NCBI RefSeq assembly: GCF_011421635.1
Contig: NZ_WTLI01000013.1
Location: forward strand, 95,006 to 153,308
Direction of reading: 5' to 3'
DNA from: Paenibacillus turpanensis
GTDB taxonomy: Bacteria; Bacillota; Bacilli; Paenibacillales; YIM-B00363
Length of the DNA: 58,303 nucleotides
The notes below the pieces were generated by a model that was not told the DNA's origin, made no database searches, and saw only the letters and a list, made by a program, of their open reading frames with translations. Each line of letters opens with the position of its first letter. Within the stretch, counting starts at the first letter, position 1. This document shows, one piece after another, positions 41,541 through 50,207 of this stretch. The position numbers and the translations under genes are program-made.

Positions 41541-43615
41541 TTCACCTAAACAACGAAGCCGCGCAGGATACTTTTTCCAAGTCTCTTGCGGGGCTTCGCT
41601 TTCTGTTGGTATTTGCAGGCGGGCTCGGCCTGCTTTGGCTGCTGCTGGCGGTCCATATCACGCAGGGGCAGGCTCAGATCGGCTTCCGCACCGTGATGGA
41701 AGCCGTTTTTGCGCCTTCGGATGAGGCGGCTCATCATATTGTGCGCACGCTTCGAATGCCGCGTGCGGTCATGGGCGCACTGGCCGGAGGTGCGCTGGCT
41801 GCAGCCGGCGTGATGCTGCAAACCGTCACCCGTAACCCGCTCGCCTCGTCAAGCACACTTGGCATCAGCGCGGGCGCTTATCTTTCCGTCGTGCTGCTCA
41901 CCGTATTTGCTCCGGGGCTGCTTGCGTCGGCTTCACTGCCCGTTGCCTTGGCCGGAGGCTTCGGCGCAGCCGCTTTTGTGTTTTTGCTGGCCGGCGGCAT
42001 GAAAGCGGCGCCGGTTCCGCTGGCGCTCTCCGGAATGGCGGTAACGCTGGCTCTGTCTGCCGTTACCGGAGCGCTGCAGCTTATTTTTGAAGAAGACACC
42101 TCTAAGCTTTTTTTATGGGGAGCCGGAACGCTCATTCAGAACAACTGGGGCGGAGTGCTGTATTCATGGCCTTGGATTGCGGGCTGCATCGGTGCCGCTA
42201 TACTCTTATCCCGCAAGCTTGATTTATTAGAGCTGGACGAGGAGGTAGCCGAGTCGCTCGGCCAACGGGTAAGGACGATGCGCCTAACCGCTCTCTTTAT
42301 CGCGGTATTGATGGCTGCCGTAACGGTCAGCGTCGTCGGACCGATCGGCTTCATTGGCCTGATCGCACCGCACGCTATGCGTTTCCTCGGCTTTCGGCGC
42401 CATGCGCTGCTGCTGCCCGCCAGCTTCCTGTGGGGCGCCGTATTGCTCGTCGGCGCGGATGTGCTGGCGCGGCTGGTGGACTTTAGCGCAAGCGAAATGC
42501 CGGTCGGCGCGGTGACCGCCCTGATTGGCGCGCCGTGGATGATTTGGCTCGCGCGGCGCAGCTTCCGCAATCGAGCCGCACAGAGCGGCGCCGCCACTGG
42601 CGGGACGCTGCTGCAGGGCAGCCGTTCCGCGGCGGCGCCGTATCCTGTGCTTCTCATTGCAGCAGCCCTTGTTCTAGCCGCAGCATGGGCATGCGGTCTC
42701 ATGTTCGGCGGGCTGCACATTCCGCTGCGCGAGGTGTGGACGGCGTTAACCGGGCAAGGTCCGGAGCTCGCCGCGAATATTATTTGGGATCTGCGCATGC
42801 CGCGCATGCTGGTCGCTTCGCTGGCCGGGGCGGCGCTTGCTGTTAGCGGGCTGCTGCTGCAGGGCGTGGTACGCAATCCGCTAGCCGATCCATCGATCAT
42901 CGGCATCACCTCAGGGGCAGGCGCGGGCGCGCTGACGCTGCTGATCATTTGGCCGGCGATGCCGGTGTCGCTGCTGCCTGCGGCCGCTTTCGCCGGCGCG
43001 CTGGCCAGTGCCGCCGCCGTCTACGCGCTGACGAAGCGCAGCGGGCTGCAGCCGGCGATGGTCGCGCTCGTCGGCATCGCCGTGTCGGCGCTCGGCGCGG
43101 CGGCCATCCAGCTGCTCGTGCTCACGGCGCAGCTGCGGGCGGCGGTCGCGCTGGCCTGGCTCGCCGGCAGCACCTATGCGCGCGGCTGGGAGGAGCTGCT
43201 GCGGCTGCTTCCTTGGCCGCTGCTCCTGCTGCCGCTGGCTTGGGCCGCTGCCCGGCGCCTCAACCTGCTAGCGCTGTCCGACGAGTCGGCCATCGGCCTC
43301 GGCCTTCACGTGCCGCGAACGCGCCTGTGGCTCGCCGGCATCGGCGTTGCGCTAGCCGCTTCAGCCGTCGCCACGGTCGGCACCGTCGGCTTCGTCGGAC
43401 TGCTTGCGCCGCATGCCGCCCGGCTGCTCGCAGGCCCCGACCATCGGCGGCTCGTGTGGCTGAGCACCCTGCTCGGCGCTGCGCTCCTTGCTCTGGCCGA
43501 CCTGCTCGGCCGAGTCGTTCTGGCGCCGAAGGAGATTCCTTCCGGCCTCGTGGTTGCCATCATCGGCGCCTTCTATTTTTTATGGCTGATGCGCCGGCGC
43601 CGGCCGATCCGTTAA
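41537..43615 (+). CDS. Fused iron-siderophore ABC permease (FhuB-like, two FecCD domains)
   Basis: A 692-aa permease with two consecutive FecCD domains. Each has the motif of this family: MPRAVMGALAGGALAAAGVM then RNPLASSSTLGISAGA in the first half (residues about 75-115), and MPRMLVASLAGAALAVSGLL then RNPLADPSIIGITSGA in the second (about 423-463). GPIGFIGLIAPHAMR and GTVGFVGLLAPHAAR mark the ATPase-docking ends. Fusion of both halves is the FhuB arrangement. No ATPase gene follows, so a FhuC-like ATPase must come from elsewhere. Coding GC is clearly higher than in neighbouring genes. Confidence 0.94.
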   Translation: MIHLNNEAAQDTFSKSLAGLRFLLVFAGGLGLLWLLLAVHITQGQAQIGFRTVMEAVFAPSDEAAHHIVRTLRMPRAVMGALAGGALAAAGVMLQTVTRNPLASSSTLGISAGAYLSVVLLTVFAPGLLASASLPVALAGGFGAAAFVFLLAGGMKAAPVPLALSGMAVTLALSAVTGALQLIFEEDTSKLFLWGAGTLIQNNWGGVLYSWPWIAGCIGAAILLSRKLDLLELDEEVAESLGQRVRTMRLTALFIAVLMAAVTVSVVGPIGFIGLIAPHAMRFLGFRRHALLLPASFLWGAVLLVGADVLARLVDFSASEMPVGAVTALIGAPWMIWLARRSFRNRAAQSGAATGGTLLQGSRSAAAPYPVLLIAAALVLAAAWACGLMFGGLHIPLREVWTALTGQGPELAANIIWDLRMPRMLVASLAGAALAVSGLLLQGVVRNPLADPSIIGITSGAGAGALTLLIIWPAMPVSLLPAAAFAGALASAAAVYALTKRSGLQPAMVALVGIAVSALGAAAIQLLVLTAQLRAAVALAWLAGSTYARGWEELLRLLPWPLLLLPLAWAAARRLNLLALSDESAIGLGLHVPRTRLWLAGIGVALAASAVATVGTVGFVGLLAPHAARLLAGPDHRRLVWLSTLLGAALLALADLLGRVVLAPKEIPSGLVVAIIGAFYFLWLMRRRRPIR

Positions 43616-43651
43616 TCGCTATCGGCTTACTAAAAATATCGCTACGCACAA

Positions 43652-43680
43652 ACGCCTTCTCCATTGATCGGAGAAGGCGT
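43652..43680. terminator. Hairpin terminator after the iron permease
   Basis: A perfect 11-bp stem (ACGCCTTCTCC at 43652-43662 with its complement at 43670-43680) and a 7-base loop. The following CCTCTTATTC gives only a weak T-run. Confidence 0.7.
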
Positions 43681-43727
43681 CCTCTTATTCATCAAAATTC
43701 TTTTCTTCGCCTATGGGACCCATTTAG

Positions 43728-43871
43728 CTACTTCTTCGAAAAAATTTTACTTATTTTTTTCCAGGCTTCATGATAGAAGTCACTTAAATATTTGTTGACC
43801 AGGAACCGTACCAAGCTAAAGATCAGTGAAAAAAGAGCTATAAATAACAATAATTTAAATCCTATGTCCAT
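43728..43871 (-). CDS. 47-aa single-pass membrane protein
   Basis: A small leftward frame starting at the ATG at 43871 reads MDIGFKLLLFIALFSLIFSL then a positively charged tail ending in KISKIFSKK. This is one clear membrane helix followed by a basic cytoplasmic end. GGAG occurs 13 bases upstream, which is rather far. No family is recognised. It fills part of the 324-base gap between the iron permease and the next acetyltransferase. It could be a genuine small membrane protein or a chance frame. Confidence 0.5.
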   Translation of the reverse strand: MDIGFKLLLFIALFSLIFSLVRFLVNKYLSDFYHEAWKKISKIFSKK

Positions 43872-43938
43872 GTCGATTTCTTCACTCCATTTCCATATTA
43901 TACATAAATATGGATATCCAACCTATCATTCAACGACC

Positions 43939-44484
43939 TCACATTGGTATTTGTGCTCTGATGAATTGAGTCACATCATTTTTTGTTATAGTGTAGTAAT
44001 AAAGGTGATCTCGTAGCTCCTCCGATTTATGAAACCCGAGCCTCTCTAACAGGGCTTGTGATCTTTTATTGGCCTGCTCAACCGTAGCCTCAATATAATC
44101 TAACGACATCTCTACAAAGCCATATTCAAGTAGTACTAAAACGGTCTCCCGCATCAATCCCTTGCCCCATTCTTGCTTAACTAAATCGAATCCAATTTCC
44201 GCTTTCCTTATCTCCCCTAACTCCAGACAATGATAACCACAAGTCCCTATAAATTTGTCGGTATTCTTATGAAACAATCCCCATCTGCAACCTAAGTCTT
44301 TTTCGTGGAACTTAACTATTTCCTTTGCTTCTTCAATATCCTTGCATGGTTCAATGTCCATAAACTCAGTTATTTCAGGATCCGAAAAATGCTTATAAAC
44401 CTCTTCCGCATGTTCTTGTGTTAATGGAACTAAATATACTCTATCCGTTTCTAGAGGCGGATACTTATGATCTGATCTCATCAT
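43939..44484 (-). CDS. GNAT-family N-acetyltransferase, RimJ/RimL type
   Basis: A protein of about 181 aa with the RimL-type start LETDRVYLVPLTQEHAEEVY, then GTCGYHCLELGEIRKAEIGF, acetyl-CoA motif VKQEWGKGLMRETVLVLLEY and YIEATVEQANKRSQALLERL near the end. Start at the ATG at 44484 next to AAAGAGGAAG. The open frame's extra nine basic codons are unlikely to be used. The target is unknown. Confidence 0.87.
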   Translation of the reverse strand: MMRSDHKYPPLETDRVYLVPLTQEHAEEVYKHFSDPEITEFMDIEPCKDIEEAKEIVKFHEKDLGCRWGLFHKNTDKFIGTCGYHCLELGEIRKAEIGFDLVKQEWGKGLMRETVLVLLEYGFVEMSLDYIEATVEQANKRSQALLERLGFHKSEELRDHLYYYTITKNDVTQFIRAQIPM

Positions 44485-44571
44485 ACACTTCCTCTTTCTA
44501 ACTACCATGATTGAAATTGTATTGGATCACGTTCGTGTCATTACTAATCCTCGTCAATACAAGTATCCACC

Positions 44572-45078
44572 TTAGTTCAGAATTTGTACGATTTTATTGT
44601 CATCAACGATTTCAAATCGGGCTTTATCATGATTTATAACACTCGCCGCTTCCGTAAAATCAGCTTGTTTTCTGCGTAATGTAATATCTAGCACAACTTC
44701 TTCTCCTCTAACAAAAACGAGCTTATTTAGCGACTCATCATCTAACGGGTGATCCCCTAATATGGTCTTATGATCTAATAAATATCCAAAGTACGAGTGG
44801 GTTGTCCATGAACGGCCGATCGTTTCCTCCATCTGCTCTCTAGATGTATAGGGATAAAAAATATACATTTTATCCCACATAAAATCGGTTAGTTCATTCA
44901 TATCGAAAGGCTTTTTCGCTTCTATCGCATGAGAAAGCCTCTTTTCAAACTCATCATTATAGTTACTACTAACTTTAATTTGTAAATACGGGATAAAACT
45001 AATCGAAAAAGGGACGACGAGTACGATCAGTAATACAGATAGAATAACCGTTTTTTTATTGATTTTTACACTCCTCAC
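44572..45078 (-). CDS. Unknown single-pass membrane protein
   Basis: A 168-aa protein with one N-terminal membrane segment (VILSVLLIVLVVPFSISFIP) and a soluble domain likely outside the membrane. No signal-peptidase site or lipobox is evident. The sequence DFMWDKMYIFYPYTSREQME looks like an extracytoplasmic domain seen in several unnamed Bacillota proteins. The start is a GTG with GAGAGG immediately upstream. Confidence 0.65.
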   Translation of the reverse strand: MRSVKINKKTVILSVLLIVLVVPFSISFIPYLQIKVSSNYNDEFEKRLSHAIEAKKPFDMNELTDFMWDKMYIFYPYTSREQMEETIGRSWTTHSYFGYLLDHKTILGDHPLDDESLNKLVFVRGEEVVLDITLRRKQADFTEAASVINHDKARFEIVDDNKIVQILN

Positions 45079-45119
45079 TCCTCTCTATGTCACCTACATT
45101 AGGTCCCTTGGTTAAAAAC

Positions 45120-45776
45120 TTAATTTGTTAGAATAGAAATAGCAAGCAACAAGAGAAGCGCAGGTACCATCACGATGGCTAGAAGAATTAGAATCGAAGT
45201 AGAGAGTTTCTTAAAAATCGAGCCTGGCTTTACATGTTGCTTTAACGAGAATTCTGGCGGCAACTGAATCGAATTTATTGGGCTGACTTCAATTGGAGTA
45301 ATTGTACTTAAGTGACTTTCAAAATCCTCGTATTCACCCAGCTGATTTGGCACAAAAAGAGACTTTTGCGGATCGACCGTTTGAATCGTGAATCCCCCAG
45401 CTGCTTTCACTATTCTTACTACATCTTTTTTTAAAATCTCGACGTCTGGAATATTTACTTGTGTCTTCGTTATGGATTCATTGGACACAGTAATTTTAAA
45501 GCTTATCCAATCTCTTCTTATATTTAGAATTTTTATCGTTTCTTTTATGACTCTATATAATATTAAAATCAAGATAAAAACAAATAAGATTCTCGATATG
45601 AATGCTTCATTTATTTGTGAACTAATGACAACAAATATCACAATAGGAAGAATGGCTGAAATAATTGAAAAAGGTATTGCCTTCTTATAGATGTTGAGTA
45701 AATCCTCTCTCTTTAACGTATATTCTCTCAATCCTAATCGTCCTTTCGTATGGGTGGGATTACCTCTACATTGCAA
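45120..45776 (-). CDS. Unknown membrane protein with a cytoplasmic middle domain
   Basis: A 218-aa frame with hydrophobic segments at about residues 35-75 (AIPFSIISAILPIVIFVVIS and SRILFVFILILILYRVI) and near the C-terminus (STSILILLAIVMVPALLLLL). Between them lies a strand-rich soluble region that may be PH-like. The first 20 codons have no good ribosome site. A TTG near residue 15 could be the real start. No family assigned. Confidence 0.6.
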   Translation of the reverse strand: MQCRGNPTHTKGRLGLREYTLKREDLLNIYKKAIPFSIISAILPIVIFVVISSQINEAFISRILFVFILILILYRVIKETIKILNIRRDWISFKITVSNESITKTQVNIPDVEILKKDVVRIVKAAGGFTIQTVDPQKSLFVPNQLGEYEDFESHLSTITPIEVSPINSIQLPPEFSLKQHVKPGSIFKKLSTSILILLAIVMVPALLLLLAISILTN

Positions 45777-45783
45777 GGTTAGA

Positions 45784-46419
45784 TCACTTCATCGATTCCA
45801 TTAATTCATTAAAATATTTCGATTCTTTTGTTTTATGTAATTGATACCACGCTTCTATGGTTTCCTCTTTCATGACGTTACTCTTTTTGAATACCTCGTA
45901 CGAGAATTCCAATGAAGCGAGTCCTGTGGCCGTTATTACATTGTCATCTGCCACTGCTGGGGCATCTACATAATGAGAGCTTCCCGTGTAATCAGGACAA
46001 GACATTTTTAAATAGTCCTTATCGTTACTCGTGTGCTTTCTATTATTTAACAAACCAAATTGAGCTAATGCTACTGTAGCGCCGCAAATCGCTGCCACGA
46101 TCACATTCTTATGAATAACGTTGGATACCACTTCTAAAATGTTTTTATGTTCCTCATCCATCCAGGTATTTGCTCCAGGAAGGACGAGCATATCTCCATC
46201 TTGAAAATCGACCTCATGAAGTTCCTTATCGGGTATGATCGTTACTCCACCCATTGTTTTAATTGGCTTCAAAGTATTACCGATCCATACAAGCTCTAAT
46301 TTTTTATTTTTAGCAAAAAACCTCTGGCTATTGAATTCGGCGGTTATATAACCAATTTCCCAATCTGCTAACGTATCCAGAGCATATATATAGCATTTTT
46401 TACCCAATTCGTTTGTCAT
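45784..46419 (-). CDS. DJ-1/PfpI-family protein (type 1 glutamine amidotransferase-like)
   Basis: A protein of about 211 aa of the DJ-1/PfpI superfamily. It has YIYALDTLADWEIGYITAEF at the N-terminus, GGVTIIPDKELHEVDFQDGD near 63, MLVLPGANTW near 83 and the nucleophile elbow VIVAAICGATVALAQFGLLN with Cys near residue 113. Members act as chaperones, deglycases or regulators of stress genes. The ATG at 46419 follows AGGAGG. The open frame's nine upstream codons are unlikely to be used. Confidence 0.85.
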   Translation of the reverse strand: MTNELGKKCYIYALDTLADWEIGYITAEFNSQRFFAKNKKLELVWIGNTLKPIKTMGGVTIIPDKELHEVDFQDGDMLVLPGANTWMDEEHKNILEVVSNVIHKNVIVAAICGATVALAQFGLLNNRKHTSNDKDYLKMSCPDYTGSSHYVDAPAVADDNVITATGLASLEFSYEVFKKSNVMKEETIEAWYQLHKTKESKYFNELMESMK

Positions 46420-46475
46420 TATTTTCCTCCTATTGAATCTATTCATATCAAGGATTCATCTTTACTTTAGAATAC

Positions 46476-46865
46476 TCAATATGGTTTGTTTATTTCATGT
46501 CCTTCGTTAATAAGTACCTCTATCGCTTTCTCAATATTTTCCGATTTTATTAATAAGTAATCTGTATTAAATGTAGATATAGCAAATATACTAATTTTAT
46601 GTTCAGCTAAAGGTCTCAATAGTAATTGGAGAATACCCGTTAAACTAAAATCGAGAACACCTTCTATCTTCAGACAGTTCCATGTTTTTTCTATGTTTTT
46701 CATCCCTATTGGTACTTTATCTTCATTACACACTATTGATAATTCGTCTGATGTATAAGTAATAGATAAGAGCCCGCCATCAAATTCTGATGCCCAGCTT
46801 GGTATAGCTTCGCCTGCTTGTAATTTGACTATCGCATAATTCTCTTTTAGTAAACTTAGCCTCAT
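46476..46865 (-). CDS. ACT-domain protein
   Basis: A 129-aa protein with two ACT-like repeats: LKENYAIVKLQAGEAIPSWA with the first domain, and LDFSLTGILQLLLRPLAEHK followed by ISIFAISTFNTDYLLIKSEN as the second. This is the small stand-alone ACT type (CASTOR/ACT_7-like) that binds amino acids. TTTGGAGG precedes the ATG. Its ligand is unknown. Confidence 0.85.
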   Translation of the reverse strand: MRLSLLKENYAIVKLQAGEAIPSWASEFDGGLLSITYTSDELSIVCNEDKVPIGMKNIEKTWNCLKIEGVLDFSLTGILQLLLRPLAEHKISIFAISTFNTDYLLIKSENIEKAIEVLINEGHEINKPY

Positions 46866-46957
46866 CAGGTTTCCTCCAAATTCTTATGCATTGTCCTGAA
46901 TTACGATTTCTTTCTTCATATAGTCCCTTTCTCGTTCCGTTTTTGTGCACCGATTTT

Positions 46958-47010
46958 CCATAACATTCTTGCATGCACGAACTACTGTAGCTACATTTCC
47001 TCAGTTAAAT
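46958..47010 (-). repeat. attC-like site Z (short, partly degenerate)
   Basis: In gene orientation it begins ATTTAAC (47004-47010, a perfect RYYYAAC) and ends GTTATGG (46958-46964). Before the latter is TTCGTGCATGCAAGAAT, matching the last arm of the other sites. The stop codon TGA of the lipoprotein gene comes directly after AAC. The left inner arm is not recognisable. It is the leftmost member of the array. Confidence 0.45.
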
Positions 47011-47717
47011 GTGCCTACGATTTTGATCACTTTGTGATCCTTAAAAGTAAACTTCGTTCCGATATATTCCGCATTACTATTAAAAGTCGACCAAACTTCA
47101 CTATCATCTTCGCCAAGCTTTCCATAAGCAAGCTGTACGTCCGAGCGTGATGAACCAATGGAGATTCCTCTATCATTCATAAAAACAGGTTTTGTCAGCA
47201 CGTAATAATTTCCCGCTTCAACAAAACCAATTTCAAGGCCATCCGTCTGATATATTGTTGAATATTCGTCTTTTGTCGTAACACTCATGGTGTTTGTTAA
47301 ATCTCTTAAGCCTTCCTTAGATAAATTATAAATAGAGTTTATCCCAATTAGCTTCTTTTCAAGGGGCAAGCCTCTAAAGATCAGATAGGGAGGATATTCA
47401 TCATCTACTCCATAAAACTCTTTCATAAAATCTGCCGAAACGTAGGTTCGCCCCTCGTACTCCAAAATATAATCTTGATGATCAATAGAGAGGGAAGAAC
47501 CATCAATACTCAATTCCCCGCTCGATTTTTTCTTAGGTTGCTTATTCGACAATCTCGTGATCTCTTGCTCTAATTCTTTGATTCTGCTTTGCAGTTGACT
47601 ATTCTCCTCTTTATATTGAGCTATCGGATCATTGCTAGTTGCTAATTGGGAATGATTCACTTCACATGAAGTTAATAGAAGCATCAGAAGCATAAGTACG
47701 AATGCTTTCGAATTCAT
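47001..47717 (-). CDS. Unknown lipoprotein with coiled coil
   Basis: A 238-aa protein with signal peptide and lipobox LLTSC (Cys about 18). A coiled-coil segment YKEENSQLQSRIKELEQEIT near residues 36-55 and a Lys-rich linker follow. A soluble domain begins LSIDGSSLSIDHQDYILEYE, resembling copper-amine-oxidase-N or stalk-type surface proteins. No catalytic motif. GTGGAGG precedes the ATG. Its last codons run into site Z. Confidence 0.75.
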   Translation of the reverse strand: MNSKAFVLMLLMLLLTSCEVNHSQLATSNDPIAQYKEENSQLQSRIKELEQEITRLSNKQPKKKSSGELSIDGSSLSIDHQDYILEYEGRTYVSADFMKEFYGVDDEYPPYLIFRGLPLEKKLIGINSIYNLSKEGLRDLTNTMSVTTKDEYSTIYQTDGLEIGFVEAGNYYVLTKPVFMNDRGISIGSSRSDVQLAYGKLGEDDSEVWSTFNSNAEYIGTKFTFKDHKVIKIVGTFN

Positions 47718-47793
47718 CTTTTACCTCCACTATTTATTGAAAGTCTTACGAATTCTCTTACTGGCTAGGTTGATCTTCATCTCTCATGCTAAA

Positions 47794-48365
47794 TCAATCT
47801 TTCCATACTCTTTGAACATCAATGAGTTTCTCATTGTCAAATGTCATCTTGTATATATCTGGCTTTGTCATATTCATTAAAAAATCATAGTCAAATTTAC
47901 GATCAAAATGTTCCATCATTAATGTCATGACGCTCCATGAGAGCCGATCACCATTTTTTGACCACGATATTTTTTCAGAATTTCTTTTAGAACAGCAACT
48001 GCTCTTGTTTGACATCCCGAAATTGTTTCGCCTCCTGGCGAAGGCAAATCTCGTTCTTTAAACATCTTGGTTACTAAGGGGTACAGTTCATTGTCAGGCA
48101 TGATTTTGTCATCGGATAAAAATACTACCTCTTTAAGGTCTTCAAATATTTGTATTTCCTTACCTACTGCCTCCGCTAAATCTTCTATTGTCAATATAGC
48201 TCGCAAATAGGGACTCGTGAAAAAGCGATCCATGCTTTCATGCCTTAACAACTCAGTTATACGGTTTGCATCGGTCTTCCCCTTATCCGTCAATCCACGA
48301 GATCGTTCACTTCCATCCACTTTCGGTGATTCGCCATGTCTTACCATATAAATATGTGTATTCAT
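47794..48365 (-). pseudogene. Histidine phosphatase (phosphoglycerate mutase-like), frameshifted
   Basis: The first part, from the ATG at 48365, has the catalytic HIYMVRHGESP motif at residues 3-13 and continues to VIGSHGAS, where it stops at 47925. The missing C-terminus continues in another frame as MTLMMEHFDRKFDYDFLMNM and ends at 47794. The two join exactly if one base is added near 47934 (GGAGC to GGAAGC gives HGSVMTLMM). So a single-base deletion has broken the gene, or the assembly carries an error there. It lies in the array of single-gene units. Confidence 0.82.
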
Positions 48366-48474
48366 CCCAGCTGCCCCCTTCTCTATCCAATCATTGTACA
48401 CTAAAACATCCATAGGAGGAATAACTTGGTAGTTAATCATCCTTATTGACCAAGCGGCTGAGCCTTCTTGATCC

Positions 48475-48900
48475 CTATATATTCTGAGTATCCATAAACT
48501 CAACACAAAATGGTTGCAATTCAGGTTTTAAACAGTACTCTATTCTTTGTCTAAAATCTTTCCATTGTACTTTATTGAGCGCTTCATCGATCGGGAAAAA
48601 ACCTACATCCAAGCTCTCCGATGATTTAGTTAATTCCCCGATAATTGGCTTTGCTAAAAATAAGGTGTTGCAAATGGAATTCCCTATATTCTGAAAGATT
48701 CCGCAAAATTTAATAATTTCTATATCAATTCCAGACTCCTCTCTTGTTTCTCGGATTGCCGCTTGGCTTAACGACTCTCCTTCTTCTACCTGTCCACCGG
48801 GCATCTCCCAGCCTCGTCTCGGTCCTTTTATAAGTAATAATTCATTCTTATCATTTACAACAATAGCTGCAGCAGAAAGGATATGTTTTGGTGGTTTCAT
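48475..48900 (-). CDS. Nudix hydrolase
   Basis: A 141-aa Nudix protein. The Nudix box is intact: MPGGQVEEGESLSQAAIRET followed by REESGI (residues about 33-58), with the catalytic REES glutamates. The N-terminal strand ILSAAAIVVNDKNELLLIKG and C-terminal strand fit the fold. Members hydrolyse nucleoside diphosphate derivatives; the particular substrate is not evident. AAAGGGG precedes the ATG at 48900. Confidence 0.92.
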   Translation of the reverse strand: MKPPKHILSAAAIVVNDKNELLLIKGPRRGWEMPGGQVEEGESLSQAAIRETREESGIDIEIIKFCGIFQNIGNSICNTLFLAKPIIGELTKSSESLDVGFFPIDEALNKVQWKDFRQRIEYCLKPELQPFCVEFMDTQNI

Positions 48901-48931
48901 TCTTTCGCCCCTTTTGATTTTTTATATACGA

Positions 48932-49465
48932 TTACAGAAGACTCTTTAACATATGGATGTCTAAGGGTTCTTTTGCGAATAACTCTTCGTCAACCTGATC
49001 CGTTAACACACTTCCATTGGATATGTAGAATGAAACCGCTGATCTTGTTTCAGTAGAGGAGATGTATAACCAGTTAGCCCCTCTGCTTCTCGCTTCATTA
49101 CTTAGTTACTCTAGTATCCGAGTACCTATACCTTTTCTTCTATAAGATCTAGAAACATACATGAGGTCAACCTGTAATTGATCATTTGATTGTCCTCGAA
49201 ACATATGGGCCAATACCCCAAAACCAATTAGTTTCTCATTGTCATAGGCTCCGATGGCAAAACCGGCATTCTCTAGTTCATATGCGAAGCGAGATTCAAT
49301 TTCCTTAAGCATTTGATTAGACCAATTTGGACATTCGTGACCAATATTGTTCACCTCGATTAATTGGCCATTATCCATTTTATACATGAGATCAATGTAT
49401 TCCGACCGATCAATCTCACATAATCTGTTAACTTCATGTATATCCATTTCTTTATAAAGAATCAC
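48932..49465 (-). pseudogene. GNAT-family acetyltransferase with in-frame stop
   Basis: From the GTG at 49465 (GAGGAG upstream) the protein shows AIGAYDNEKLIGFGVLAHMF, then the acetyl-CoA motif VDLMYVSRSYRRKGIGTRIL. It stops at a TAA at 49106-49108 (codon 120). Reading through this codon, the same frame continues with LSNEARSRGANWLYISSTET, RSAVSFYISNGSVL and ends at 48932, exactly the expected C-terminal half of a GNAT protein. A single substitution (for example CAA or GAA to TAA) would restore a 177-aa enzyme. Confidence 0.85.
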
Positions 49466-49515
49466 CTATATGACTCCTCTCATTTAGTTGGGTTCCCTTC
49501 GGAGATAAATGGGCA

Positions 49516-49550
49516 AAACCCACCTTCGGATGCAACCTAGTGGTGGGTTT
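49516..49550 (-). terminator. Hairpin after the DUF4303 gene
   Basis: AAACCCACC (49516-49524) pairs perfectly with GGTGGGTTT (49542-49550). On the minus strand TTTT lies at the end of the stem. It is 70 bases past the stop codon of the gene at 49620. Confidence 0.6.
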
Positions 49551-49619
49551 ACTTTCTCTTGAAGTGTATTCTAATGTAGTTTTAAAGCTTTATCTCGAAT
49601 TACTTCCGTTACTATGCTT

Positions 49620-50129
49620 CTAAGCAAATTCTGAAGCATATTGTTCGTATACCTTTAATGTATTAAGCTTTCTTGCTGACTCAGTCATAATTTCGTTCGA
49701 GGAGTCACTAACACAAATGACAATAAATCGATTATCATTTTTGTTCCCAAACAACCCTTCAGCCTCAAGCTCCATTAGTACATTCAATGATTCTTTTAAC
49801 AATGTGTTTACCCGATTATCAAAGCTATCCTTGACTGTTTCATGATATTTCTTGATCATGTTGTTGACTTCATCAAATAATCCGAAATCGTCCCATTCGT
49901 CCCACTCCACAGCTCCGTATCGATAGTAATTGTACAAGGGATCTGATTTATTCACTTTAATAGATCTTTCTTTGTTCGCAACTGGCCCCATACTCGTAAC
50001 GCAATCGTCTGTAAATAAGGAGTATCCGTATATGGTTTCATCACCGCAGCGAGATAATAGTTCTTTATAATGGCTGGAAACTGCATTTTTGAGCTCAGTA
50101 TGTAAGTTTTCAATAAGCTGTATATTCAC
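49620..50129 (-). CDS. DUF4303-domain protein
   Basis: A 169-aa protein resembling DUF4303: helical start LIENLHTELKNAVSSHYKEL, then TIYGYSLFTDDCVTSMGPVA (the characteristic core), YNYYRYGAVEWDEWDDFG and a C-terminal FIVICVSDSSNEI strand followed by a helix. Function unknown; the family is common in Bacillota accessory regions. The start is a GTG with AGGAG 11 bases upstream. Confidence 0.78.
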   Translation of the reverse strand: MNIQLIENLHTELKNAVSSHYKELLSRCGDETIYGYSLFTDDCVTSMGPVANKERSIKVNKSDPLYNYYRYGAVEWDEWDDFGLFDEVNNMIKKYHETVKDSFDNRVNTLLKESLNVLMELEAEGLFGNKNDNRFIVICVSDSSNEIMTESARKLNTLKVYEQYASEFA

Positions 50130-50207
50130 TTATTCATGACTCCTGTCTTAAATGTAAGGTTTCTTTTAAAGCATTATCCGCTCGAAACTCTTGCAGCAAT
50201 ATAAGAC

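Noticed and set aside
41537..43773. Long overlapping open frames inside the iron permease on both strands.
   Set aside because: They are by-products of GC-rich, low-complexity codons; the FecCD frame has clear family motifs and coupling to the binding protein.
44484..44578. Inverted repeat (TTGTATTG / CAATACAA) between the gene at 44572 and the next acetyltransferase, ending GTTAGAA, considered as another attC-like site.
   Set aside because: The outer arms pair poorly, GTTAGAA breaks the core consensus and nothing resembles the shared arms ATTCACG/CGTGAAT. Left out pending a model search.
30604..46865. Extension of the cassette array to the whole 30-47 kb set of small genes.
   Set aside because: The gene types are similar, but I found no attC-like sites between them; several pairs overlap by four bases, which fits ordinary operons better.
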